From: a virus
Virus record (IMG/VR): IMGVR_UViG_3300021376_005134
Location: 1 to 22,532 of that record
Length of the DNA: 22,532 nt
Strand: one strand, 5' to 3'
Part shown: in pieces, positions 13,034 through 21,834 of the stretch
Layout: each line of letters opens with the position of its first letter
Position numbering within the stretch: the stretch's first letter is position 1
The notes under the pieces: model-generated
Told to the model about the DNA's origin: nothing
Seen by the model: only the letters and a program-made list of their open reading frames with translations
Databases searched by the model: none
Translations under genes and position numbers: made by a program

Positions 13034-15154
13034 ATGTCAGAGTTTTACGTACAACGTGATTTAGCAGATAAATTATCACCGTTTATTCCTTCTGACGGTT
13101 TAGCGATTACCCAAACACCGACACCAACAAATACACCCACTCAAACTAAAACTTTAACTTTAACACCAACAGTAACAAATACACCAACAAATACACCAAC
13201 TAGTACTCGTACTCGTACATCAACTTCTACTAGGACAGCCACAGCTACTAATACTCGTACTAATACTGCTACACAAACTTCAACACGCACTTCAACTTCA
13301 ACACAAACTTCGACACCAACTTATACTGCAACGAATACATCGACACGTACAAGTACATCTACAAGAACAAATACAATAACGAGTACAGCTTCAAATACAC
13401 CCACCAATACTAGAACACCTACACAAACACCAACACAAACATCAACTAGAACACCGACAAACACAAGAACTTCAACATCAACTCAAACAAAAACATCTAC
13501 AAATACACCCACACAAACAGCTACTAACACAAGCACAAGAACCGCTACAAGCACACGCACCAGTACTTCAACACCTACACCAAGCGTAACAAGAACTGCT
13601 ACAATTACAAGTACATCTACTAATACACAAACAAGAACATCTACATCAACAAGAACAGGTACAGTGACTAGATCTAATACAAGTTCAGTTACAAGAACAC
13701 CTGATATTACACCTACATCGACAAAAACTTCCACACAAACACCTACTCAAACTCAAACATCTACACAAACACAGACACCAACTCAAACAAGAACAAGCAC
13801 TCAAACTAAATCTATAACTCAAACAGCAACACAAACTAGAACGATAACTATAACTAGAACGTCAAGTAATACAAGAACAGCTACCAACACAAGAACAGCT
13901 ACAAATACAGCTACATCTACACAAACACAGACACCAACCCAAACACGTACATCAACACAAACAAATACAAGAACAGCAACAAATACAAGAACAGCAACAT
14001 GCACTCAGACATCTACACGTACACCAACCAACACAAGAACGTCAACCCGTTCTTCCACCCCAACTCAAACAAGAACACCAACCAATACGAGAACAAGTAC
14101 AGGTACCCAAACTTGCACACAAACGAGAACATCTACCCCCACGAGAACATCTACCCCTACAAGAACATCCACACCAACAATTGGGGTGACTGCTACAGCT
14201 ACACCAACAAGTACAAGAACAAGCACCGAAACACCAACACAAACTCAAACACCTACCCAAACGCAAACAGTTACGCAAACAAGAACACCTACAAACACAA
14301 GAACAAAAACATCAACATCAACCCAAACTCAAACAGGTACAAATACAAGAACACCAACAACTACAAGAACAAAATCATATACACCTACACAAACACCTAC
14401 ACAAACACAAACATCTACACAAACTCAAACATCAACACAAACCCAAACACCAACGCAAACACCAACACAAACCCAAACACCAACGCAAACATCAACACAA
14501 ACTCAAACACCTACACAGACTAGAACAGCTACCAATACAAGATCACAAACATCTACACCCACTAATACACCTACCCAGACAAGAACACCAACAGCAACAC
14601 AAACATCTACACAAACACCCACGCAAACAAGAACAAATACCCAGACACCTACACGCACAAGAACAGCAACACAAACAAGAACAGCAACACAAACAAGAAC
14701 AGCAACACAAACTTCTACACGCACAAGAACAGCAACACAAACAAGAACAGCAACGCAAACAAGAACATCTACACCTACAAGAATAGCTACTCAAACCCCG
14801 ACGCGAACATCTACACCTACACCGACCCCATTACCACCATGTAATGCACCTAAATTACTCACATGGTCAGTATTAAACAGTGAAGGTGGCGATGTTAATG
14901 ACCTTACATGGTCGATAAACAACCCTGATGGTGTTATTATTAGTTTTCAACCTCAGCCATTATATATACCATTTACAGAAACTAGGTTATTGGGTACAAC
15001 ATATGGTTGTTGCGATTCAATACTTACATTCCAAATTACATTTAATTGGACAGATCCTATTACAAGTTTACCAAAATATAGGCTAGCACCTATAGATGCA
15101 ACAGATTATTGCTTACCCGGTATAGTTAATACATACACAGTGGTTCTATCATAA
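13034..15154 (+). CDS. Giant Thr-X dipeptide repeat protein 1 (putative mucin-like virion fibre)
   Basis: 706 residues in three parts. Residues 1-25 (MSEFYVQRDLADKLSPFIPS then D-G-L-A-I) are non-repetitive, with no signal peptide. Residues 26-599 alternate Thr with P, Q, S, R, N or A almost without break; Arg is frequent, acids nearly absent, so the tract is strongly basic. G-V-T-A-T near 384 interrupts it. Residues 600-706 form a globular domain with C603, W-S-V-L-N, E-G-G-D-V, G-C-C-D, T-F-N-W-T-D-P and R-L-A-P, ending in V-V-L-S. This domain is homologous to the end of the protein at 18037. The strict alternation would put all Thr hydroxyls on one face of an extended chain and offers dense O-glycosylation sites. 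A virion role is inferred from late-type promoter and position between gp15-like and portal genes. Other long frames inside are composition artefacts. Confidence 0.85.
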   Translation: MSEFYVQRDLADKLSPFIPSDGLAITQTPTPTNTPTQTKTLTLTPTVTNTPTNTPTSTRTRTSTSTRTATATNTRTNTATQTSTRTSTSTQTSTPTYTATNTSTRTSTSTRTNTITSTASNTPTNTRTPTQTPTQTSTRTPTNTRTSTSTQTKTSTNTPTQTATNTSTRTATSTRTSTSTPTPSVTRTATITSTSTNTQTRTSTSTRTGTVTRSNTSSVTRTPDITPTSTKTSTQTPTQTQTSTQTQTPTQTRTSTQTKSITQTATQTRTITITRTSSNTRTATNTRTATNTATSTQTQTPTQTRTSTQTNTRTATNTRTATCTQTSTRTPTNTRTSTRSSTPTQTRTPTNTRTSTGTQTCTQTRTSTPTRTSTPTRTSTPTIGVTATATPTSTRTSTETPTQTQTPTQTQTVTQTRTPTNTRTKTSTSTQTQTGTNTRTPTTTRTKSYTPTQTPTQTQTSTQTQTSTQTQTPTQTPTQTQTPTQTSTQTQTPTQTRTATNTRSQTSTPTNTPTQTRTPTATQTSTQTPTQTRTNTQTPTRTRTATQTRTATQTRTATQTSTRTRTATQTRTATQTRTSTPTRIATQTPTRTSTPTPTPLPPCNAPKLLTWSVLNSEGGDVNDLTWSINNPDGVIISFQPQPLYIPFTETRLLGTTYGCCDSILTFQITFNWTDPITSLPKYRLAPIDATDYCLPGIVNTYTVVLS
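13109..14830 (+). repeat. Thr-X coding repeat tract 1 (6-base period)
   Basis: About 1.7 kb of ACN-NNN hexamers encoding residues 26-599. Hexapeptides such as T-P-T-Q-T-Q and T-Q-T-R-T-S recur. Thr codons vary among ACA, ACT, ACC and ACG, so the protein pattern is kept while the DNA drifts. The plus strand is almost only A and C. Confidence 0.92.
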
Positions 15155-15157
15155 ATA
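15150..15157 (+). promoter_or_regulatory. Late-promoter-like box before the second repeat protein
   Basis: CATAAATA, 7/8 to the T4 late box, ten bases before ATG 15168 and overlapping the end of the upstream gene. The following ATTAAA matches the minus-strand leader at 397-402. Confidence 0.5.
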
Positions 15158-15167
15158 ATTAAACAAA

Positions 15168-17957
15168 ATGGGTAACAATTACTTTAAGAAAAATAATTTA
15201 ATAGGTCTTTTGAAACCATTTGGGAGAGATGGTTTTATAGATGTTACATCTACATGTACACCCACTCAAACACCTACAAATACCGCAACACAAACTCAAA
15301 CTCCAACTCAAACAAAAACAAGTAATACAACCAAAACTCAAACACCTACACCTTCTGTAACGAGAACAAGAACAACAACGCAAACAAGAACACAAACACC
15401 CACAAAGTCCCGTACACCTACACCTACACAACATGTAACTTCCACCGTAACACCAACACCTACAGCAAGCAACACATCAACCCCTACACCTACTAGTACA
15501 AATACACCTACAAAGTCACGTACAAGAACAAGAACACAAACTAGTACAAGAACATCAACTTTAACTAGGTCCAACACCTCAACACAAACAAGAACATCCA
15601 CAAGCACATCAACAGTTACTAAAACATCTACACCAACATGTAATATTACACTTACACCAACACAAACAACTACTCAAACACGTACTTCAACACCTATCGG
15701 TACAGCGACACCCACACAAACACCTACTCAAACACGTACCGTAACAAGTACTGTGACATCAACACGTACCCCAACAAGTAGTTTAACCAGCTCAAAAACA
15801 CCAACACAAACAGCTACCCAAACAAGAACAGCTACATCAACGCAAATATTTACAGCTACTTCAACGCCAACAAGTACTGTAACACCGACTCAAACACCCA
15901 CATCCACACAAACACAAACACCAACGCCTACTCAAACCCAAACATCTACACAAACAAGAACAAGTACTCAAACAAGAACAAATACTTCAACATCAACAAA
16001 AACGTCAACTTCTACTCAAACATCCACACAAACAAGGACGTCTACAAGTACCGTTACAAGAACATCTACCCCAACAAGAACATCTACACAAACAAGGACA
16101 TCTACTCAAACGAGAACATCTACACCAACACAAGGTGTTTCTGCAACCCAAACACCTACACAAACAAGAACAGCAACACAAACCCCCACTCAAACTAAAA
16201 CAGGTACACAAACCCAAACCCCCACTCAAACCCAAACCCCCACCCAAACACAAACATCCACACAAACACCAACTCAAACTCAAACACCAACTCAAACTCA
16301 AACATCAACACAAACTCAAACCCCAACTCAAACACAAACACCTACTAATACAAGAACAAGTACATCTACACCTGAAAGTTCACCTACACCTACACAAACA
16401 CAAACATCAACTCAAACTAGAACACAAACTCAAACAAGAACATCTACACAAACAAGAACAAACACTCCAACACAAACTCAAACACCCACACAAACTCAAA
16501 CACCAACACAAACAAGAACAGCCACCCAAACGAGAACAAGTACATCTACACCTGGTGGTTCACCCACACCAACTCAAACGCAAACATCAACACAAACTTC
16601 AACACAAACACAGACCCCCACACAAACAAGAACACCAACTCAAACAAGGACTTCAACACAAACACCAACTCAGACTCAAACACCTACACAAACTCAGACA
16701 CCAACACAAACAAGAACAGCTACACAAACAAGAACTTCAACACCAACACAAACAATAACATCTACTCAAACTTCCACCCAAACTCAAACACCAACCCAAA
16801 CTCAAACTCCAACGCAAACACAAACACCTACACAAACAAGAACACCTACACAAACAAGAACAAATACCCAAACGAGAACAGCTACACCTACTTCAGGGGT
16901 TACTGCTACACCTACACCGACTCAGACATCCACACAAACTCAAACATCTACACAAACACAAACACCAACTCAGACTCAAACACCCACACAAACTCAAACA
17001 CCAACACAAACACAAACATCAACACAAACACAAACATCAACACAAACACAAACACCTACACAAACACCAACTCAGACTCAAACACCTACACAAACTCAAA
17101 CACCAACACAAACTCAGACACCAACTCAGACTCAAACCCCAACTCAGACTCAAACACCGACACAAACTCAGACACCAACGCAGACACCTACACAAACTCA
17201 AACACCTACACAAACTCAAACACCAACACAAACTCAAACACCTACTCAAACACAAACACCCACACAAACACAAACACCAACTCAGACTCAAACCCCAACT
17301 CACACAAGAACACCTACTAATACAAGAACAGCTAGTAGCACAAGAACACGTACACAAACACCTACATCTACACAAACACCAACACAAACACAAACACCAA
17401 CACAAACACCTACACAAACAAGAACCCCTACATCTGAAGGGGTTACACCCACCCCTACAAGAACTTCGACTTCTACAAGAACAGCAACTAGAACACGTAG
17501 TAAAACAGCAACACAAACTCCCACCACTACACCAGCCTCGGGTCCAGAAGGTGGTTGGTATTATATCACGCTTGTTATTAGTAACCCTGAACCACAATGT
17601 CCTTTAGTAGGGGTAAGTCAATCAGTGAATGCTAATAGTAATATAGACGGAGCTGGTGCAAGTTGTGAAGTAGTTAGTAGTGCTAGTATGGGTACTGTAG
17701 CCGCAGGTACAAGTAAACAATTATACATGCTTAGATTCAACCAAGCAGCTATAGATAGTTTCTCACCATCAATGGATACTACATGTGTTGAACTTGTGTA
17801 TAATTGGTTTAAAGTACCCCCTCTCTGTACAGTTGTATCACAACATTCACCATATTGGTTATATTCAACCTTTATTTCAACTATTTTAGCTCAATATCCT
17901 GGTGTGCATGCTGCTACCTACGGTGACCCATGTATTTTAACTTACAGCCCATCATAA
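15168..17957 (+). CDS. Giant Thr-X dipeptide repeat protein 2
   Basis: 929 residues. Residues 1-26 include L15-K-P-F18 and D21-G22-F23, echoing L-S-P-F...D-G-L of repeat protein 1. Residues 27-789 are Thr-X repeats; the latter half is dominated by T-P-T-Q-T-Q. The tract is punctuated by G-V-S-A-T (323), T-P-E-S-S-P-T-P-T (402), T-P-G-G-S-P-T-P-T (462), G-V-T-A-T (577) and E-G-V-T-P (758). Cys30 and a T-C-N-I-T stretch near 155-160 are the few Cys residues of this part. Residues 790-929 are a globular domain (G-W-Y-Y-I-T-L-V-I-S; five Cys; ending C-I-L-T-Y-S-P-S) that shows no clear homology to the ends of proteins 1 and 3. It probably has a different tip function on a similar stalk. No membrane anchor or signal peptide is seen. 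Confidence 0.85.
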   Translation: MGNNYFKKNNLIGLLKPFGRDGFIDVTSTCTPTQTPTNTATQTQTPTQTKTSNTTKTQTPTPSVTRTRTTTQTRTQTPTKSRTPTPTQHVTSTVTPTPTASNTSTPTPTSTNTPTKSRTRTRTQTSTRTSTLTRSNTSTQTRTSTSTSTVTKTSTPTCNITLTPTQTTTQTRTSTPIGTATPTQTPTQTRTVTSTVTSTRTPTSSLTSSKTPTQTATQTRTATSTQIFTATSTPTSTVTPTQTPTSTQTQTPTPTQTQTSTQTRTSTQTRTNTSTSTKTSTSTQTSTQTRTSTSTVTRTSTPTRTSTQTRTSTQTRTSTPTQGVSATQTPTQTRTATQTPTQTKTGTQTQTPTQTQTPTQTQTSTQTPTQTQTPTQTQTSTQTQTPTQTQTPTNTRTSTSTPESSPTPTQTQTSTQTRTQTQTRTSTQTRTNTPTQTQTPTQTQTPTQTRTATQTRTSTSTPGGSPTPTQTQTSTQTSTQTQTPTQTRTPTQTRTSTQTPTQTQTPTQTQTPTQTRTATQTRTSTPTQTITSTQTSTQTQTPTQTQTPTQTQTPTQTRTPTQTRTNTQTRTATPTSGVTATPTPTQTSTQTQTSTQTQTPTQTQTPTQTQTPTQTQTSTQTQTSTQTQTPTQTPTQTQTPTQTQTPTQTQTPTQTQTPTQTQTPTQTQTPTQTPTQTQTPTQTQTPTQTQTPTQTQTPTQTQTPTQTQTPTHTRTPTNTRTASSTRTRTQTPTSTQTPTQTQTPTQTPTQTRTPTSEGVTPTPTRTSTSTRTATRTRSKTATQTPTTTPASGPEGGWYYITLVISNPEPQCPLVGVSQSVNANSNIDGAGASCEVVSSASMGTVAAGTSKQLYMLRFNQAAIDSFSPSMDTTCVELVYNWFKVPPLCTVVSQHSPYWLYSTFISTILAQYPGVHAATYGDPCILTYSPS
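15246..17534 (+). repeat. Thr-X coding repeat tract 2
   Basis: About 2.3 kb encoding residues 27-789. From about 16.9 to 17.3 kb the repeat is nearly pure 18-base units encoding T-P-T-Q-T-Q with synonymous changes (CAA/CAG, ACA/ACT, CCA/CCT/CCC). Five short non-repeat punctuation motifs break the tract. Confidence 0.92.
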
Positions 17958-18036
17958 TAAACACTATTTATTATAGAAATTAAATTAATATTGCACGTGT
18001 TTGTGATTTAATATTTTTTTATAAATATATGTAACC
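17958..18036 (+). promoter_or_regulatory. Gap with a perfect late promoter box (TATAAATA at 18020-18027)
   Basis: This is the longest gap of the structural module (79 bases). It holds the only 8/8 TATAAATA found before a gene here, nine bases upstream of ATG 18037. ATTAAAT and ATTTAAT, some 20 bases apart, could form a weak AT stem followed by a T-run, perhaps a weak terminator for the upstream gene; I rate that part low. Confidence 0.55.
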
Positions 18037-21000
18037 ATGAAGGTGTTTAATCCAAATAGTGACAGACTTGTACCGGTTGCAGATATTGTAGTTATACCAT
18101 CGTCGACACCTACTCCTACAGTTACACCTACCCAAACAAGAACAAATACCCAAACACCCACTCAAACACCTACTCAAACTCTTACCCCAACCCAAACACC
18201 AACTACAACACCCACCATTACAAGTACTGTAACAAGTACTTCAACACAAACAAAAACCCCAACACCTACATCAACAAATACCTTTACACCTACACAAACA
18301 AGAACACCTACAATTACACCATCTCTTACATCATCTAGAACTGCTACTAATACACCTACTTCAAGCGTCACCCGTACACCAACTGCAGTTTTAACGCTTA
18401 CACCAACTCAAACACAAACATCTACAAACACTAGGACAAATACTCAAACACCTACCTCTACAGTAACATCAACTTCTACACCCACAAAAACACCTACCAC
18501 GACACCAACAAACACATCAACTAATACACGAACTGTTACAAATTCATTAACAAATACACCGACAAACACATCAACTCCCACACCCACCAATACACCAACA
18601 CGAACAGCCACATCTACATTAACTTCAACATCGACACAGACACCCACACAAACACGTACAATAACTGAAACGCGTACATCAACCCAAACCCCGACATCAA
18701 CTTCAACGCAAACTCGAACACCCACGCAAGGTGTTTCAGCTACAGGTACACCTACACCTACAGCAACCCCTACTCGTACATCGACTCAAACTTCAACACA
18801 AACACCAACACAAACCCAAACAGCAACACAGACTCAAACACCAACACAGACAATAACAGCTACCAACACAAGAACATCTACACAGACATCTACACAGACC
18901 CAAACACCAACACAGACGAAAACACCAACACAAACACGTACATCAACTCAAACAACAACCCCCACCAATACATCAACATCAACACAAACAAGAACAAGTA
19001 CACAAACACCAACACAGACACAAACACCAACACAGACACAAACACCAACACAGACACAAACAGCTACCAACACGAGAACAACAACATCTACACCCGGTAG
19101 TTCACCTACACCAACTCAGACAAAAACAACTACTCAGACATCAACTCAGACTCAAACACAGACTCAGACACAGACACCAACACAAACACAGACACCAACG
19201 CAAACACAAACGCCCACACAAACTCGCACTTCCACACAAACCCGTACAAGTACAATAACATCCACCCAGACTCAAACATCGACACAAACCAAAACACCAA
19301 CTCAAACACGTACATCAACTCAAACATCTACACCAACATCGACACCAACTCAAACAGTAACATCAACGCAGACACAAACATCTACACAAACACCGACACC
19401 AACACGTACGGATACGCAAACGCCGACACAGACACAAACACCAACACAGACGAAAACATCAACTCAAACTCAAACACCAACAAGAACAAGCACTCAAACA
19501 CCAACTCAGACTCAAACACCAACACAGACACAAACACCAACACAAACTAGAACAGCTACTCAAATATCTACCCAAACACCAACACAGACACAAACACCTA
19601 CACAAACGAGAACATCAACACAAACACCAACACAAACTCAGACATCAACACAAACAAGAACAAGCACACAGACACCAACACAAACTCAAACACCAACACA
19701 AACAAGAACAGCTACAAACACAAGAACAAGTACTCAAACACCGACACAAACTCAAACACCAACACAAACAAGAACAGCTACACAAACAAGAACAACTACC
19801 CAAACTTCAAGTAATACACCTACCCAAACACGTACTTCTACACAAACAAGGACATCAACACAAACAATTACATCTACATCAACTATCGGGGTGACTGCTA
19901 CACCCACCCAAACCCAAACCCCGACACAAACGCAAACACCAACACAAACTGAAACACCAACCCAAACCAGAACATCTACAAATACAAGAACAAGTACTCA
20001 AACGAGAACATCAACACAAACACCAACACAAACTCAGACACCAACACAAACAAGAACAAGTACTCAAACAAGTACAAATACATCAACCCAAACTCAGACA
20101 CCAACCCAAACTCAAACCCCAACGCAAACACAAACACCAACACAAACAAGAACAAGTACTCAAACGAGTACAAATACACCAACACAGACACAAACACCAA
20201 CACAAACCCAAACACCTACACAAACGAGAACATCAACACAAACAAGAACAAGTACTCAAACACCGACGCAAACTCAAACACCAACACAAACCCAAACACC
20301 AACACAAACCCAAACACCTACACAAACGAGAACATCAACACAAACAAGAACAAGTACACAAACACCAACACAGACACAAACACCAACACAGACACAAACA
20401 CCAACACAGACACAAACACCAACACAGACACAAACACCAACACAAACTCAGACACCAACACAAACAAGAACAAGCACACAGACACCAACACAAACTCAAA
20501 CACCAACACAAACAAGAACAGCTACAAACACAAGAACAAGTACTCAAACACCGACACAAACTCAAACACCAACACAAACACCGACACAGACACAAACCCA
20601 GACATCTACACAAACACGAACACAAACACCAGCTGCTACTAAAACACAAACGAGAACATCTACTCAGACACCTACACATACTCAAACACCAACACATACT
20701 CAAACACCAACACAGACTCAAACATCAACACAGACTCAAACACCAACACAAACTCAAACACCAACACAGACTCAAACACCAACACAAACAAGAACAGCTA
20801 CAAACACGAGAACAAACACACAAACACCAACCCAAACTCAAACATCAACACAAACACCAACACAAACACAGACTCAAACACAAACACAGACTCAAACACC
20901 CACACAAACTCAAACAACTACACAAACAAGAACATCTACAAATACAAGAACAAATACACCCACACAAACACAAACACCAACACAAACCCAAACGTCAACA

Positions 21001-21777
21001 CACACACAGACACCAACACAAACAAGAACATCTACTAGTACGAGAACATCCACTCAAACACCCACTCAAACTCAAACACCGACACAAACCCAAACCCCGA
21101 CTCAAACACAAACTTTTACACCAACCCAGACAAGAACATCTACTAATACAAGAACCTCAACTCAGACTAGAACAAGATCTCAAACACCCACTCAAACAAG
21201 AACAGCTACAAGTACTAGAACATCCACCCAAACACCTACAGCTACAAAAACAGCAATACCTACAAGAACGAAATCACCCACACAAACTAGAACATCAACA
21301 AGTACACGTACAAGCACACAATCCCCCACTGCTACTAAAACACCAGGTGTATCAGCTACCAGAACACCTACACCATCAAGAACAGCTACCCAAACTCCGA
21401 CAAAAACAAGAACAGCTACACAAACTAGAACATCAACAAGAACACCAACAGGTACAGGTATTGCATGTGGTAACCCACTTACTCAAACATGGTCAGTATT
21501 AAACAATGAAGGTGGTGATGTTACTGATCTTAGCTGGTCAGTAACTACAAACCCTAATGGTGCAACAGTTTCATTTACAGCCTCTCCAATATCTGTAGAT
21601 TGGGCGCAACAAATTACACTTGGTACTATTGCAGGTTGCTGCGATACTAACATACCAATTCAATTAACGTTTAATTGGACCGACCCCGATGATGGTACAC
21701 CTAAATCTCGTTTAGCACCAGATCCTGCTACTGATTTTTGTGGTTTTGGGTCAAGTTATACACTTGTACTTTCATAA
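18037..21777 (+). CDS. Giant Thr-X dipeptide repeat protein 3
   Basis: 1246 residues, the largest in the window. Residues 1-23 ([20 protein letters not shown]...) are non-repetitive and include an L-x-P-V-x-D pattern comparable to proteins 1 and 2. Residues 24-1140 are Thr-X repeats, mainly T-P-T-Q-T-Q and T-Q-T-R-T-S, with punctuation G-V-S-A-T (232), T-P-G-S-S-P-T-P-T (353), G-V-T-A-T (618) and G-V-S-A-T (1104). Residues 1141-1246 form the C-terminal domain: C1144, [27 protein letters not shown] and Y-T-L-V-L-S. It is strongly similar to the end of protein 1. Fully extended, the repeat could span about 370 nm (0.33 nm per residue, my arithmetic). It directly precedes the portal gene. Function inferred as a long fibre or adhesin; not recognised from any characterised family. 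Confidence 0.85.
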   Translation: MKVFNPNSDRLVPVADIVVIPSSTPTPTVTPTQTRTNTQTPTQTPTQTLTPTQTPTTTPTITSTVTSTSTQTKTPTPTSTNTFTPTQTRTPTITPSLTSSRTATNTPTSSVTRTPTAVLTLTPTQTQTSTNTRTNTQTPTSTVTSTSTPTKTPTTTPTNTSTNTRTVTNSLTNTPTNTSTPTPTNTPTRTATSTLTSTSTQTPTQTRTITETRTSTQTPTSTSTQTRTPTQGVSATGTPTPTATPTRTSTQTSTQTPTQTQTATQTQTPTQTITATNTRTSTQTSTQTQTPTQTKTPTQTRTSTQTTTPTNTSTSTQTRTSTQTPTQTQTPTQTQTPTQTQTATNTRTTTSTPGSSPTPTQTKTTTQTSTQTQTQTQTQTPTQTQTPTQTQTPTQTRTSTQTRTSTITSTQTQTSTQTKTPTQTRTSTQTSTPTSTPTQTVTSTQTQTSTQTPTPTRTDTQTPTQTQTPTQTKTSTQTQTPTRTSTQTPTQTQTPTQTQTPTQTRTATQISTQTPTQTQTPTQTRTSTQTPTQTQTSTQTRTSTQTPTQTQTPTQTRTATNTRTSTQTPTQTQTPTQTRTATQTRTTTQTSSNTPTQTRTSTQTRTSTQTITSTSTIGVTATPTQTQTPTQTQTPTQTETPTQTRTSTNTRTSTQTRTSTQTPTQTQTPTQTRTSTQTSTNTSTQTQTPTQTQTPTQTQTPTQTRTSTQTSTNTPTQTQTPTQTQTPTQTRTSTQTRTSTQTPTQTQTPTQTQTPTQTQTPTQTRTSTQTRTSTQTPTQTQTPTQTQTPTQTQTPTQTQTPTQTQTPTQTRTSTQTPTQTQTPTQTRTATNTRTSTQTPTQTQTPTQTPTQTQTQTSTQTRTQTPAATKTQTRTSTQTPTHTQTPTHTQTPTQTQTSTQTQTPTQTQTPTQTQTPTQTRTATNTRTNTQTPTQTQTSTQTPTQTQTQTQTQTQTPTQTQTTTQTRTSTNTRTNTPTQTQTPTQTQTSTHTQTPTQTRTSTSTRTSTQTPTQTQTPTQTQTPTQTQTFTPTQTRTSTNTRTSTQTRTRSQTPTQTRTATSTRTSTQTPTATKTAIPTRTKSPTQTRTSTSTRTSTQSPTATKTPGVSATRTPTPSRTATQTPTKTRTATQTRTSTRTPTGTGIACGNPLTQTWSVLNNEGGDVTDLSWSVTTNPNGATVSFTASPISVDWAQQITLGTIAGCCDTNIPIQLTFNWTDPDDGTPKSRLAPDPATDFCGFGSSYTLVLS
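19621..19770 (+). repeat. Segmental duplication, copy 1 (150 bp)
   Basis: Aligns without gaps to 20431-20580 with a single difference (T at 19645, C at 20455, giving S or P). Neighbouring repeat units show many more synonymous differences, so this block was copied recently or kept alike by gene conversion. Confidence 0.85.
20431..20580 (+). repeat. Segmental duplication, copy 2 (150 bp)
   Basis: Partner of 19621-19770, offset 810 bp, which is 45 hexapeptide units and keeps the frame. A smaller repeat pair, 20197-20255 and 20299-20357 (offset 102 bp), lies nearby. Confidence 0.85.
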
Positions 21778-21780
21778 TTT

Positions 21781-21799
21781 TATATATCAACGATATATA
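21781..21799 (+). terminator. AT-rich hairpin between repeat protein 3 and the portal gene
   Basis: TATATATC (21781-21788) and GATATATA (21792-21799) pair perfectly around AAC, three bases after the stop codon of repeat protein 3. No clean T-run follows and the stem is AT-only, so it may be a weak terminator, an mRNA processing/stability hairpin, or chance in an AT tract. Confidence 0.3.
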
Positions 21800-21817
21800 T
21801 ATATTTACGAGCTCCAC

Positions 21818-21825
21818 ACTAAATA
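21818..21825 (+). promoter_or_regulatory. Late-promoter-like box before the portal gene
   Basis: ACTAAATA, 6/8 to TATAAATA and containing CTAAATA, nine bases before ATG 21835. Spacing is identical to the boxes before 13034 and 18037. Confidence 0.45.
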
Positions 21826-21834
21826 ATAGTAATT

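Larger units (their letters stand above)
18106..21456 (+). repeat. Thr-X coding repeat tract 3
   Basis: About 3.35 kb encoding residues 24-1140. It includes exact tandem 18-base units (for example three to four copies near 19.01-19.06 kb and 20.36-20.43 kb) and longer duplicated blocks, so it is the youngest-looking of the three tracts. Confidence 0.92.

Noticed and set aside
17958-18019. Rho-independent terminator after repeat protein 2
   Set aside because: The only candidate stem is seven A-T pairs with a 20-base loop. The T-run is better explained as part of the AT-rich promoter.
13483-20721. Many long overlapping ORFs on both strands inside the repeat tracts (V-L-V-x, C-R-C-L, H-K-H-Q or N-T-N-T compositions)
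   Set aside because: The A/C-rich coding strand removes stop codons from every frame. Only the Thr-X frame has non-repetitive ends, late-type boxes and conserved codon-independent protein pattern.
13109-21456. CRISPR array or non-coding satellite
   Set aside because: The period is 6 or 18 bases, there are no unique spacers between constant repeats, and the tract is one open frame per gene with synonymous variation.
13109-21456. Ice-binding (antifreeze) protein based on T-x-T motifs
   Set aside because: Insect T-x-T antifreeze proteins are 12-18-residue beta-helix repeats with spaced Cys or hydrophobic core residues. Here the alternation is continuous, with no core, so that fold is not supported.
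13109-21456. Assembly artefact from repeat collapse or expansion
   Set aside because: Synonymous differences between units and three distinct gene ends argue that the tracts are real. Exact unit number in the purest parts (16.9-17.3 kb, 20.2-20.6 kb) may still be wrong.
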